Of a stretch of 64,000 bases of DNA, positions 48,305-58,076 are shown one piece after another. The position numbers and the translations under genes were made by a program. Below the pieces are notes generated by a model. That model saw nothing but the letters and a program-made list of their open reading frames with translations. It had not been told where the DNA came from and did no database searches. Positions within the stretch are counted from its first letter, which is position 1. Each line of letters opens with the position of its first letter. The DNA is from Bacteroidales bacterium. Its GTDB lineage: Bacteria; Bacteroidota; Bacteroidia; Bacteroidales; M50B96. The stretch is from NCBI GenBank assembly GCA_018401015.1, contig JAGYLP010000002.1, forward strand, positions 124,001-188,000. Reading direction: 5' to 3'.

Positions 48305-49979
48305 GATTGGAATCAATCATTTAGTAGAAATTCTTCTTCAAAAAGGGATTGATTCGGTTGTGATTTCGCCCGGAAGCCGGAATGCACCCTTAGCCATTAG
48401 TTTTGCCCGGAATCCGTCTATTCATCTTTATCCAATTGTCGATGAGCGTTCGGCCGCTTTTTTTGCCATGGGCATGGCCCGTGAATTGGGCAAACCGGTA
48501 GCTTTAGTGTCTACTTCGGGGAGCGCTGTGCTGAATTATGCACCGGCATTGGCTGAGGCTTATTATCAGGAGATTCCACTCATTTGCCTCACCGCCGACC
48601 GACCGGCAGCCTGGATTGATCAGGGAGAGAGCCAAACCATTCGTCAGTTCGAAGTTTTTAGAAATTTTATTCTAGGGAGTTTTCAACTTCCCGAAGTAAT
48701 TCAGAATGAAGATCAACTCTGGTTGAATAATCGAATCATCAACGATGCAATCAATCTGGCCTTAGGGAAACCACATGGTCCGGTTCATATCAATATCCCC
48801 TTGTCCGAGCCCTTGTATGGGGTTCGCGAGTCGGGTACGATTCAGCCAAAATTGATGAATCATGTAAAAGCAGAGCCACTGCTGCCTAAGAGTGAGGTAC
48901 AAGAGCTGAGATCGTCCTGGAGTGGGTTTACCCGTAAATTATTGCTGATTGGGCGACAGGCTCCCGATGCTGCGTTAGAACAACAAATCAGCAACCTGGC
49001 TGCCGATCCATCGCTTGTCGTGTTGACCGAAAGCACTTCGAATATGCATTCGGAACGCTTTTTCCCTTGCATCGATAAGTTAATGGTTTCGATGCCACCG
49101 GACCGAATGGAAGCGTTTCATCCTCAGCTCCTGATAACCATTGGGAATCAGGTGATTTCTAAGATGGTGAAAGCCTGGCTTCGGAAGATTCCTGGTCTGC
49201 AACATTGGCATATTGATTCTTCCGGGAAACCATTGGATACGTATCAGCATCTCACACGGGTTTATCCAATTAATCCTAAGGATTTTCTTCAATATTTGAC
49301 TGAATCGCCCACCTCCTCCAGCACCTATCGACTTGCCTGGGAACCTTTACTTAGGTCGATTCAACAGCATCATCAAAACTATTTGCAGCAAATTGCTTAC
49401 AGCGATTTAAAAGTTTTTGAAGCCATTACTCAATCCTTGCCCTATCATTCGGTGTTGGACATGGCCAACTCAACTCCGGTTCGTTACATACAACTTTTTC
49501 CCTTTAATCGAACCATTCGGTATTACGGGAACAGGGGAACCAGTGGTATCGATGGGAGTGTTTCCACGGCTGCAGGAGCTGCTTTTGTTTCGGAGCAATT
49601 GCATGTATTGATTACCGGCGAATTGAGTTTTTTGTACGACAGTAATGGATTGTGGCACGCTCATCACAAACCAAACTTCAAAATTATTGTTATCAACAAC
49701 GGAGGAGGAAATATTTTTCGGTTCATTGAAGGTCCCGCTCAATTGCCAGAGTTAGAAGAATTCTTTGAGGTTCGTCATGATTATTCGGTAGAGCATTTGG
49801 CCAAAGCCTTTCGATTCCGTTATGTTGCTGTTCAGCCGGAGATCGACTTAAAGCTTGCCTTGGAGCAGTTCTTTGTGCCGAAAGACCGTCCGGAAATTTT
49901 AGAGATTTTTACTCCTCCGGAGGCCAGTGGCTCCATCCTCAAAGCTTATTTTAAGTATTTAAAAGATAATCGATTATGA
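48291..49979 (+). CDS. menD: 2-succinyl-5-enolpyruvyl-6-hydroxy-3-cyclohexene-1-carboxylate synthase
   Basis: [90 protein letters not shown]. Start at 48291. Confidence 0.95.
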   Translation: MTSDKIGINHLVEILLQKGIDSVVISPGSRNAPLAISFARNPSIHLYPIVDERSAAFFAMGMARELGKPVALVSTSGSAVLNYAPALAEAYYQEIPLICLTADRPAAWIDQGESQTIRQFEVFRNFILGSFQLPEVIQNEDQLWLNNRIINDAINLALGKPHGPVHINIPLSEPLYGVRESGTIQPKLMNHVKAEPLLPKSEVQELRSSWSGFTRKLLLIGRQAPDAALEQQISNLAADPSLVVLTESTSNMHSERFFPCIDKLMVSMPPDRMEAFHPQLLITIGNQVISKMVKAWLRKIPGLQHWHIDSSGKPLDTYQHLTRVYPINPKDFLQYLTESPTSSSTYRLAWEPLLRSIQQHHQNYLQQIAYSDLKVFEAITQSLPYHSVLDMANSTPVRYIQLFPFNRTIRYYGNRGTSGIDGSVSTAAGAAFVSEQLHVLITGELSFLYDSNGLWHAHHKPNFKIIVINNGGGNIFRFIEGPAQLPELEEFFEVRHDYSVEHLAKAFRFRYVAVQPEIDLKLALEQFFVPKDRPEILEIFTPPEASGSILKAYFKYLKDNRL

Positions 49980-50797
49980 CACAAAGAAATTGGACAACCA
50001 TTAAGGAATACGAGGATATTCTATTTGATTTTTTCGAAGGGATCGCAAAGATTACGATTAATCGCCCTCGATACCGCAATGCATTTACCCCCACCACCAC
50101 CAGCGAAATTAGCGATGCTCTGCGCATTTGTCGAGAGGACCAAAACATCAACGTTGTGGTTTTGACTGGAGCGGGCGACAAAGCATTTTGCAGTGGAGGC
50201 GATCAAAACGTTAAGGGAGCGGGAGGATACATTGGGAAAGATGGTGTTCCCCGACTGAATGTGTTGGATGTGCAGCGTCAGATACGTTCCATGCCAAAGC
50301 CGGTAATTGCCATGGTTAATGGTTATGCCATAGGCGGAGGTCATGTGCTCCATGTTATTTGCGATTTAACCATTGCATCGGAGAATGCTATTTTTGGGCA
50401 AACAGGACCCAAAGTTGGCAGTTTCGATGCTGGATTTGGTTCTTCCTATTTAGCGCGGATTGTGGGTCAGAAAAAGGCCCGTGAGATTTGGTTTTTGTGC
50501 GATCAGTATTCGGCACAAGAAGCGCTGGATATGGGCTTGGTAAACAAGGTTGTACCCCTTGAGCAGCTAGAAGATACGGTTGTTGAATGGTCGAAAAAGA
50601 TGATGATGCGCAGCCCAATGGCATTGCGAATGATCAAGATGGGCTTGAATGCCGAGCTGGATGGACAGGCTGGCATACAGGAATTGGCCGGAAATGCAAC
50701 CTTGTTGTATTACTTAACCGAAGAAGCTCAAGAGGGGAAACACGCTTTCCTTGAGAAACGCGACCCCGATTTTCATCAATATCCCAAATTTCCATAA
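49976..50797 (+). CDS. menB: 1,4-dihydroxy-2-naphthoyl-CoA synthase
   Basis: [80 protein letters not shown]. Confidence 0.96.
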   Translation: MTQRNWTTIKEYEDILFDFFEGIAKITINRPRYRNAFTPTTTSEISDALRICREDQNINVVVLTGAGDKAFCSGGDQNVKGAGGYIGKDGVPRLNVLDVQRQIRSMPKPVIAMVNGYAIGGGHVLHVICDLTIASENAIFGQTGPKVGSFDAGFGSSYLARIVGQKKAREIWFLCDQYSAQEALDMGLVNKVVPLEQLEDTVVEWSKKMMMRSPMALRMIKMGLNAELDGQAGIQELAGNATLLYYLTEEAQEGKHAFLEKRDPDFHQYPKFP

Positions 50798-50799
50798 GC

Positions 50800-51711
50800 A
50801 TGGCAAATGCAACGGCGTGGATTCAAGCCTTTCGCTTACGAACCTTACCCTTAGCCTTGTCGAGCATAGCACTTGGTGGATTTGCAGCCTGGCATCGCGG
50901 AAGTTTTCAGCTTAAGGTAAGTTTGCTGGCAGCCCTCACCACTTTGCTCCTGCAAATTTTGTCGAATCTGGCCAACGATTATGGCGATTCGAAAAAAGGA
51001 ACGGATAATGATAATAGGGTTGGTCCGAGCAGGGCGGTTCAGAGTGGAGCCATTAGCCCTGCCTCGATGAAGCGTGCTGTAATCTTTTTCTCTGGTCTTT
51101 CGTTGCTTTCGGGAATAATGCTTCTGTTGGCTGCATTCGGAACCAGCGGGAAGCTTTATTTACTGCTAAGTTTCTTTTTGCTGGGAGTAGGCGCAATTTT
51201 AGCGGCCATTCGCTACACGATTGGAGAAAATCCTTATGGTTATGCCGGCTTTGGCGACTTATTCGTGTTTCTTTTCTTTGGTCTGGTTGCAGTTACCGGA
51301 ACCTTTTTTCTGAATGGGTTAAAACTGGAATACGATGTATTTTTCCTGGCTGCTGCCATGGGCTTGCTCAGTACCGGTGTGCTGAATCTGAATAACATGC
51401 GCGATATTGAAAACGACAGGGCGAGTGGAAAGAATAGTTTGGTGGTAAAAATGGGTTCATCGTGCGCTCTCGTTTATCATGTCGGACTCATTTCCCTTGC
51501 ATTACTTTCCTTTCTGCTCTACTCCTGGTCGCATTTTCAATCATGGTCTCAACTCAGTTATGTGGCTGTTTATCCTCTGTTTTTTCTACACATTCGTCGG
51601 GTGGTAATGGAAAAAGAAGCTCGAAAACTCGATCCACGTCTCAAAGAACTGGCTCTTTTATCGCTCTTGTTGGTGGTAGCTTTTGGATTGAGCCTAAATC
51701 TTTCTCTCTAG
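50800..51711 (+). CDS. menA: 1,4-dihydroxy-2-naphthoate octaprenyltransferase
   Basis: AWIQAFRLRTLPLALSSIALGGF; LANDYGDSKKGTDNDNRVGPSRAVQSG; LNLNNMRDIENDRASGKNSLVVKMG. Confidence 0.95.
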   Translation: MANATAWIQAFRLRTLPLALSSIALGGFAAWHRGSFQLKVSLLAALTTLLLQILSNLANDYGDSKKGTDNDNRVGPSRAVQSGAISPASMKRAVIFFSGLSLLSGIMLLLAAFGTSGKLYLLLSFFLLGVGAILAAIRYTIGENPYGYAGFGDLFVFLFFGLVAVTGTFFLNGLKLEYDVFFLAAAMGLLSTGVLNLNNMRDIENDRASGKNSLVVKMGSSCALVYHVGLISLALLSFLLYSWSHFQSWSQLSYVAVYPLFFLHIRRVVMEKEARKLDPRLKELALLSLLLVVAFGLSLNLSL

Positions 51712-51712
51712 T

Positions 51713-52768
51713 ATGTACGTTGCATTACACCCCTATCGGTTACAATTTTTAATTCCTGCCAAAACATCGCGCTCCGAACTCTTTCATCGCGATGTATGGT
51801 TCATTCGTTTGCAAGATGAGGAAGGGAAGATAGGTGTGGGCGAATGTCCTCCGCTTCCGGGATTAAGCAAGGAACTTGTGCCGGATTATCCGGAGGTTCT
51901 TGCTCGCCTGGTTGCCGATATGAATGCAAATCCGGGCTGGCAGCCGGAAGATTTTATCGCTTATCCGTCCTTCCGATTTGGCTTGGAAACGGCTCTAGCC
52001 TCGCTCAAAGCGAATAATGGACCGGTCCTGTTTCCAAGCGATTTTACCGAGGGACGTTCCTCGTATCGGATAAACGGACTTATTTGGATGGGTACGTATG
52101 CCAGGATGAAAAGTCAAATTGCGGCGAAATTGGAGGAAGGCTTTCGGTGTTTAAAGTTGAAAATCGGGTCGATCAATTGGGATGATGAATTGAATTTATT
52201 ACGTCAGATCCGAAAGGATTTTTCGCCTTCTCAACTTGAACTGCGGGTAGATGCGAACGGTGCTTTCGATCCTTATGAGGCCGAGCAAAAGCTGCGCGAT
52301 TTAGAAGCCTTCCATATTCATTCCATCGAACAACCCATCTATCCGGGCCAGCGATATATGATGGAGGAATTATGCCGGAAGGAGATCATTCCCATTGCTC
52401 TCGACGAAGAATTGCTGCAGGTACGCACCCTGGAAGAGAAACGAAGCTTGTTGGATGAGGTTCATCCGCATTATCTGATTCTTAAGCCCGGCATAAATGG
52501 TGGATTTGCCTCGTCGGAAGAATGGATTCAACTGGGCCGTGAGCGAACTATTCCATTTTGGATTACCAGTTCGCTGGAAAGTAATGTTGGCCTGAATGCG
52601 CTAGCACAATTCACTGCTTTGCATGCCGACGATATGCCTCAAGGATTAGGCACCGGGCAGCTCTATGGGAACAATTTTCCTGGACCGCTGATCCTGCAGG
52701 GCGAACGATTGTATTTCGATAAAAACCGGACCTGGGATATCCGTTCCATTTTTGAACATGAGCACTAG
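51713..52768 (+). CDS. menC: o-Succinylbenzoate synthase
   Basis: Enolase-superfamily KLKIGSINWDDELNLL; RVDANGAF; IEQPIYPGQ; IALDEELL; LKPGINGG; SSLESNVGLNALAQF. Confidence 0.93.
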   Translation: MYVALHPYRLQFLIPAKTSRSELFHRDVWFIRLQDEEGKIGVGECPPLPGLSKELVPDYPEVLARLVADMNANPGWQPEDFIAYPSFRFGLETALASLKANNGPVLFPSDFTEGRSSYRINGLIWMGTYARMKSQIAAKLEEGFRCLKLKIGSINWDDELNLLRQIRKDFSPSQLELRVDANGAFDPYEAEQKLRDLEAFHIHSIEQPIYPGQRYMMEELCRKEIIPIALDEELLQVRTLEEKRSLLDEVHPHYLILKPGINGGFASSEEWIQLGRERTIPFWITSSLESNVGLNALAQFTALHADDMPQGLGTGQLYGNNFPGPLILQGERLYFDKNRTWDIRSIFEHEH

Positions 52769-53831
52769 TCGGATTTGGTGGGAAGGGAAAGCTTTTTCCC
52801 CGGAGGAATGGATTTCCTCGATGGATGGGCGCTTTTCGACTTTTCCTGATTGGTTGAAGGAATGGAGTATTTTCCTTCGGGAATGGCTTAGCCCCTCGCA
52901 CCATATTGAGGTTCAGACCTCCGGTTCGACCGGGACGGCTCAAACGATGTTGCTGCTTAAATCGAACATGCGATTGAGTGCTCAATCAACCAATCGGTAT
53001 TTTCAACTAGGACCCGAAAGCCAGTTCTTATCCTGTTTGCCGGTTCGGTTCATAGCCGGTAAAATGATGTTGGTAAGAGCGCTCGAAGCGGGTGCTGGCT
53101 TGGTTTTGAAGGAGCCGAGAGTCAATCCACTCGATGAAATTACCGAAGAATTTGATTTTGCCGCTCTTACTCCTCATCAGCTTTGGAACGCCCATCATGC
53201 TGGAAGTCCCATCCATCGGATTCAAACTATTTTATTGGGTGGCGAGGCTGTTTCAGCGGCACTCCTTCAGGTGATTCAATCGTATCCGGTACGTTTCGTA
53301 TCCAGTTATGGAATGACAGAAACCATTACCCACGTCGCTTTACAAGAGCTTCATCCGAATTACGAAGCTTATTTTCGTTTGCTACCGGGAGTTACCGCAG
53401 GGCTCAATTCGGAGGGTTGTTTATTTCTGGAGGCCAGTTGGATAGAAGGGCGTATTCAAACTACGGATAGGGTTGAGTTTGTGGGTTCGAATCGTTTCCG
53501 TTTTTTAGGTCGGAGCGATTTCATTATCAACAGTGGAGGCATCAAGGTTAATCCGGAGGAATGGGAGCGAAGCGTAAAAGAGCAGGTTTCATTCGACTGG
53601 CTTATTTCTTCTCGTCCGCATGCCGAAAAGGGCGAAGAGCTTGTTTTAGTCGTTGGTGATGCCAATTACCAGTTAGCCCAAGCGTGGCTCGATATGGTGA
53701 ACCGCTATTCGACCTTTGGTGTTAGTATAAAAAAAGTGGAATGCTGGGATGTTATTCCCAGAACCGAATCAGGAAAAATTAATCGAACCGAAGTAAAAAA
53801 TCGATTGCAAAACGATACTTTTAGTCCTTAA
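52758..53831 (+). CDS. menE: o-Succinylbenzoate-CoA ligase (short AMP-binding enzyme)
   Basis: QTSGSTGTAQTMLLLKS; LLGGEAVS; SSYGMTETITHVA; NSGGIKVNPEE; RTESGKINRTEV. Start ATG 52758. Confidence 0.9.
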   Translation: MSTSRIWWEGKAFSPEEWISSMDGRFSTFPDWLKEWSIFLREWLSPSHHIEVQTSGSTGTAQTMLLLKSNMRLSAQSTNRYFQLGPESQFLSCLPVRFIAGKMMLVRALEAGAGLVLKEPRVNPLDEITEEFDFAALTPHQLWNAHHAGSPIHRIQTILLGGEAVSAALLQVIQSYPVRFVSSYGMTETITHVALQELHPNYEAYFRLLPGVTAGLNSEGCLFLEASWIEGRIQTTDRVEFVGSNRFRFLGRSDFIINSGGIKVNPEEWERSVKEQVSFDWLISSRPHAEKGEELVLVVGDANYQLAQAWLDMVNRYSTFGVSIKKVECWDVIPRTESGKINRTEVKNRLQNDTFSP

Positions 53832-53849
53832 ACCTCGTAAACCTCGTAT

Positions 53850-56834
53850 ATGAGCAACACCAACCTGAGTAACCTGCTGGAGCATAAATATTATTTCCCT
53901 GAAACACCCTTTCACAAATTAATGACCCACCGGATAAATCGGGTTTTATTGCTTTCTAGCTCGTACGATTATTTCATTTTGGAGGAAGATGGTCGGATCG
54001 ATGAGCAGATTTTTCTGGAGTATGTGGCCCTGAACCTTCGGTATCCGCCTCATTTTATTCATGCTAATTCAGCGCAAAAAGCCCTCGAGATACTCGAGTC
54101 GGAACCCATCGATTTGGTTATTACCATGATCAGCATCGAGGATATGGATGTATTCGAGTTGAGCAATCGGATTAAGGAATATCATCCGCATACCCCCATC
54201 GTCTTATTGAATGCTTTTTCGCGCGAAGTTTCTATTCGATTGAGCGAAGTGAATTTAAGTAAGATCGATTTTGTTTTTTCCTGGTTGGGAAATGCCGATC
54301 TGTTGCTCGCCATCATTAAGCTGATCGAGGACCGAATGAATGTGGAGCAAGATGTAAACGAGGTGGGAGTCCAGACGATTTTGCTCGTAGAAGATTCCGT
54401 GCGTTTTTACTCGAGTTATCTGCCACACATTTACAAAATCATTTTTAAGCAGTCGAAAAAATTCATGGTCGAAGGACTGAATGAGCATCAGCAAATGCTT
54501 CGGATGCGCGGCAGACCAAAAATTTTGCTCGCCACTAATTACGAAGAGGCCCTCGACTACTATCAAAAATACAAGCATAATTTACTGGGAGTAGTAAGTG
54601 ATATTTCGTATCCTCGAAAAGGAATTAAAGACAAGCGGGCTGGTTTCAAGCTGGCTCGTTTGCTTAAGAAACACGACCCTTATCTGCCGATTTTATTGCA
54701 GTCGTCCGATGCAAAAAATATCGAAGTGGCCCGCTCCATGGAAGTCGGGTTCATTCACAAACATTCGAAGACGCTCAATAAAGAGTTGCGGGATTTTGTG
54801 ACGGAGTATTTTGCTTTTGGGAATTTTAAAATCAAAGACCCTGACACCGGGCATGTTGTATTGGAAGTAGCTAATTTGAAGGAGCTTCAGGATGTTATTC
54901 ATCAAATCCCCGATCAATCGCTTCAGTATCACATCGAGCGGAATCATTTTTCAAAGTGGCTTACTGCCAGGGCGTTGTTTCCGGTCGCAGAGATTTTTAA
55001 GTGCTTGCGTCCAGAGGATTTTCAGGATTTGAATCAAATTCGGAGCTTCCTGTACACCACTATTTCTAACTATCGGCACAACAAAGGCCGAGGAATCATT
55101 TCTAAGTTTTACCGCGATCGCTACGATACTTCCCAGATTTTTAGCCGGATAGGAGAAGGCTCCATTGGAGGAAAAGCAAGGGGATTAGCCTTTGTTGATT
55201 CCTTGATTAAGCGCAATGGCTTGCTCGATAAATATCCGAATGTTCAGATTACGATACCGCGAACTGTGGTTTTAAGCACCGAGGTATTCGATGAGTTCAT
55301 GGAGATGAATCAGTTGTATTCGGTGGCTTTATCGAATTTGCCCGACGACGATATCTTGAAACATTTTATTAGGGCACAGTTTCCTTCTCGCATTTTACGC
55401 GATTTGGAAGCTTTTATCCGGGTTTCTAAAAATCCGATTGCAATTCGCAGCAGTAGCTTGCTCGAGGATAGTCATTATCAGCCTTTTGCCGGAGTTTACA
55501 ATACCTACATGATCCCGATGAACGACGAAGACGAAGGGCAAATGCTGGTAAATTTGGCCAATGCAATTAAAGCTGTTTATGCGTCGGCCTATTACAAAAA
55601 CTCCAAAGCCTACATGATTGCTACCTCGAATGTAATCGACGAGGAGAAAATGGCGATAGTCCTTCAGGAAGTAAGCGGACGCGCTTATGAAAACCGCTTT
55701 TATCCGACCATGTCCGGGGTAGCTCGATCCTTCAATTTTTATCCAATTGGACCCGAAAAGCCCGAGGATGGGATCGTGAATCTTGCCTTTGGTTTGGGGA
55801 AATATGTGGTGGAAGGAGAGCCGAATATGCGTTTTTCGCCCAAGTATCCTAAAAAGATATTGCAGCTTTCGAATACCGATATGACTCTGAAGGAGAGTCA
55901 GAAAACATTTTACGCTCTCGATTTATCGAAAAAGGATCCCGGGTTTACTCCCGACGACTCAGCCAATTTGGTGAAATTGAGAATCAAAGCCGCTGAAAAC
56001 GATTCATCGCTTAAATATGTTGGTTCTGTTTACGATTTTGAGAATCATATTATCCGCGATGGGGTTAATTACGATGGGAAAAAGATCATCACTTTTGCTA
56101 ATGTGCTGAAGTACGATACCTTCCCCTTAGCCGATATTATTTCCGATTTGTTGGATATCGGGCATAAGGAGATGAATAATCCGGTTGAAATTGAATTTGC
56201 TGCGGTGCTCGATGTAGACCCTGAAACGCCTCGTCAATTTCATGTTTTGCAGATTCGCCCCATCGTGGATAATCGGGAGTACATCGATGAGGATTTGGAT
56301 TCGGTTAAGGAGGAAAAAACCCTGATTAAGTCGTATGCTGCCTTAGGAAATGGAATGATAAGCGAGGTGCAAGATGTGGTGTATGTAAAGCCTTCGAGTT
56401 GGGATCCGTCGAAAACTGTTGAAATAGGGAACACGATTGCCCGGATTAATGAGGAATTTGTGCAGCAGGAGTCTTATTATGTATTGGTTGGACCTGGTCG
56501 ATGGGGAAGTTCCGACCCATGGTTGGGTGTTCCCATTAAGTGGTCGCAAATTTGCCAAGCCCGGGTTATTGTTGAATCGGGTCTGGAAAACTATCGAGTC
56601 GATCCGAGTCAGGGAACCCATTTCTTTCAAAACTTAACCTCGTTTCGGGTTGGCTACTTTACGATTAATCCTTACTCGAATGATGGTTTTTTGAACATCG
56701 ATTTTCTATCGACCCAAAAAGCTATTTACGAAGATAAATACGTTAGGCATGTTCGCTTGAAAAGCGAGATGAGCATTAAAATCGATGGTCAACGTCGTAT
56801 CGGAGTTATCCTATTGCCCAACGGAACGGAATAG
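53850..56834 (+). CDS. Tandem receiver-like domains fused to PEP/pyruvate-binding (PPDK_N) domain
   Basis: First receiver-like HFIHANSAQKALEILESEPIDLVITMISIEDMDVFELSNRI; second ILLVEDSVRFY...VVSDISYP...PILLQSS...FIHKHSK; PPDK_N motifs GSIGGKARGLAF, PIAIRSSSLLEDSHYQPFAGVYNTYM, LQIRPI. Confidence 0.85.
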   Translation: MSNTNLSNLLEHKYYFPETPFHKLMTHRINRVLLLSSSYDYFILEEDGRIDEQIFLEYVALNLRYPPHFIHANSAQKALEILESEPIDLVITMISIEDMDVFELSNRIKEYHPHTPIVLLNAFSREVSIRLSEVNLSKIDFVFSWLGNADLLLAIIKLIEDRMNVEQDVNEVGVQTILLVEDSVRFYSSYLPHIYKIIFKQSKKFMVEGLNEHQQMLRMRGRPKILLATNYEEALDYYQKYKHNLLGVVSDISYPRKGIKDKRAGFKLARLLKKHDPYLPILLQSSDAKNIEVARSMEVGFIHKHSKTLNKELRDFVTEYFAFGNFKIKDPDTGHVVLEVANLKELQDVIHQIPDQSLQYHIERNHFSKWLTARALFPVAEIFKCLRPEDFQDLNQIRSFLYTTISNYRHNKGRGIISKFYRDRYDTSQIFSRIGEGSIGGKARGLAFVDSLIKRNGLLDKYPNVQITIPRTVVLSTEVFDEFMEMNQLYSVALSNLPDDDILKHFIRAQFPSRILRDLEAFIRVSKNPIAIRSSSLLEDSHYQPFAGVYNTYMIPMNDEDEGQMLVNLANAIKAVYASAYYKNSKAYMIATSNVIDEEKMAIVLQEVSGRAYENRFYPTMSGVARSFNFYPIGPEKPEDGIVNLAFGLGKYVVEGEPNMRFSPKYPKKILQLSNTDMTLKESQKTFYALDLSKKDPGFTPDDSANLVKLRIKAAENDSSLKYVGSVYDFENHIIRDGVNYDGKKIITFANVLKYDTFPLADIISDLLDIGHKEMNNPVEIEFAAVLDVDPETPRQFHVLQIRPIVDNREYIDEDLDSVKEEKTLIKSYAALGNGMISEVQDVVYVKPSSWDPSKTVEIGNTIARINEEFVQQESYYVLVGPGRWGSSDPWLGVPIKWSQICQARVIVESGLENYRVDPSQGTHFFQNLTSFRVGYFTINPYSNDGFLNIDFLSTQKAIYEDKYVRHVRLKSEMSIKIDGQRRIGVILLPNGTE

Positions 56835-57788
56835 TTAAAATTCCGGATAGTAAACACCGCTGCCGATAAGGTAATCGTAACCTTGAATTGGGGTTACGTA
56901 GGCATTTTTAAATTGCTCGGTGTTTGTTTGATAATCCATCCAATAATAGGAGTAAAATCCCCCACCATTTTGAGCGGTCTCAATTAATCCTTGCATGAGG
57001 TAGTTCCCGCGAGAGTCTTGCATATCCCACTGATAATTCCCTTCTCGTTCGGGTTCAGGAGGTTGTACTACATTGTATCCGCGGTAATCGAGTACAAAAA
57101 AATAACCACTCAGGTTATCGAAAAAGCGAATGTGCCTTAGGAAGGCTCTCATCAAATCTACCCGTTCGAGCGAGTCGGAAGCAGTGGTTGGCAGCACTGC
57201 AGCCAAGCCTCTTGCCATAAAGTTAACCGCTTCCTGCACTACCTTTTCGTTTTTCTTAAAATCGCAGAGGTAAGGTTCATTCATTCGACCGTAAAAACCT
57301 GATCCTGCGTACCAGTCGGTTCCCGGAATCGCTTTTACGTAGGTAGTTTTTTCGTCGATGTTCCCGTTCAAATCGCTGTAATCGTAGCTTAAAAAGCCAC
57401 CGTTCTGATAAGTAACCAAATCAATCATTTTAAGTACGATTAGATTCCCATGAGCGTCGGTTTGTTCGAGCGAAGATTGACCTTCCAGTTCGGGCTGAGC
57501 TGGGTGGGCAATGTTGTATCCGCCCAGGCTTTCCACAAACAAGTAAGATTGAGGTTCATCCAGAAAGAAAGCCGCATGAGCAAAGGCCTTACAAAACTTC
57601 ACTTTTTCGATGGAATCGACCAGCCAGGTGTCGCCGAGGCTGTAAAGCCCTGTATTGAAGGTGCTCACATTGGTTTGGACCGATTCTTTCAGTACTTGGT
57701 AATACGGATAAGCTGCTTGTTCCGGTTCTTTTTCGCACGATGAAAAGAAAAATACAGCGATAACCAGAAGGGTAAAATTAGCTTTCAT
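56835..57788 (-). CDS. Lipoprotein with two tandem Cache-like sensor domains
   Basis: MKANFTLLVIAVFFFSSCEKEP (lipobox); repeats SYLFVESLGGYNIAHPAQPELEGQS...YVKAIPGTDWYAGSGFY and GYFFVLDYRGYNVVQPPEPEREGNY...YVTPIQGYDYLIGSGVY. Start at 57788. Confidence 0.82.
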   Translation of the reverse strand: MKANFTLLVIAVFFFSSCEKEPEQAAYPYYQVLKESVQTNVSTFNTGLYSLGDTWLVDSIEKVKFCKAFAHAAFFLDEPQSYLFVESLGGYNIAHPAQPELEGQSSLEQTDAHGNLIVLKMIDLVTYQNGGFLSYDYSDLNGNIDEKTTYVKAIPGTDWYAGSGFYGRMNEPYLCDFKKNEKVVQEAVNFMARGLAAVLPTTASDSLERVDLMRAFLRHIRFFDNLSGYFFVLDYRGYNVVQPPEPEREGNYQWDMQDSRGNYLMQGLIETAQNGGGFYSYYWMDYQTNTEQFKNAYVTPIQGYDYLIGSGVYYPEF

Positions 57789-58076
57789 GGGACAGAATGT
57801 GTGGATTAAGTTTCCCGAAGGTAGCATATTTTAAGTGGCTTGTGCTTAACTTGTTAATTAGAATTGAAAACTTGTTCTTATCGACCATGTGGAGCTTTCT
57901 GTAAAGTCGTAATTTAGACTGATAGAAAGCAGGTTCGCAGTGCTTGTAGGAGCGGATTGTTTTTCTAAGTTTGCCAGTTGAAAAGTGGCCTTGGAAAGAG
58001 TTAGTTCACGGCCTTTTATACGAATTTACGGCTATTGAATGGCACCATTGAATAGTTTACCAAAATACCTTTCTCT

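Noticed and set aside
53480-53500. ggttcgaatc, similar to a tRNA T-loop
   Set aside because: Lies inside menE coding sequence; no cloverleaf arms found around it.
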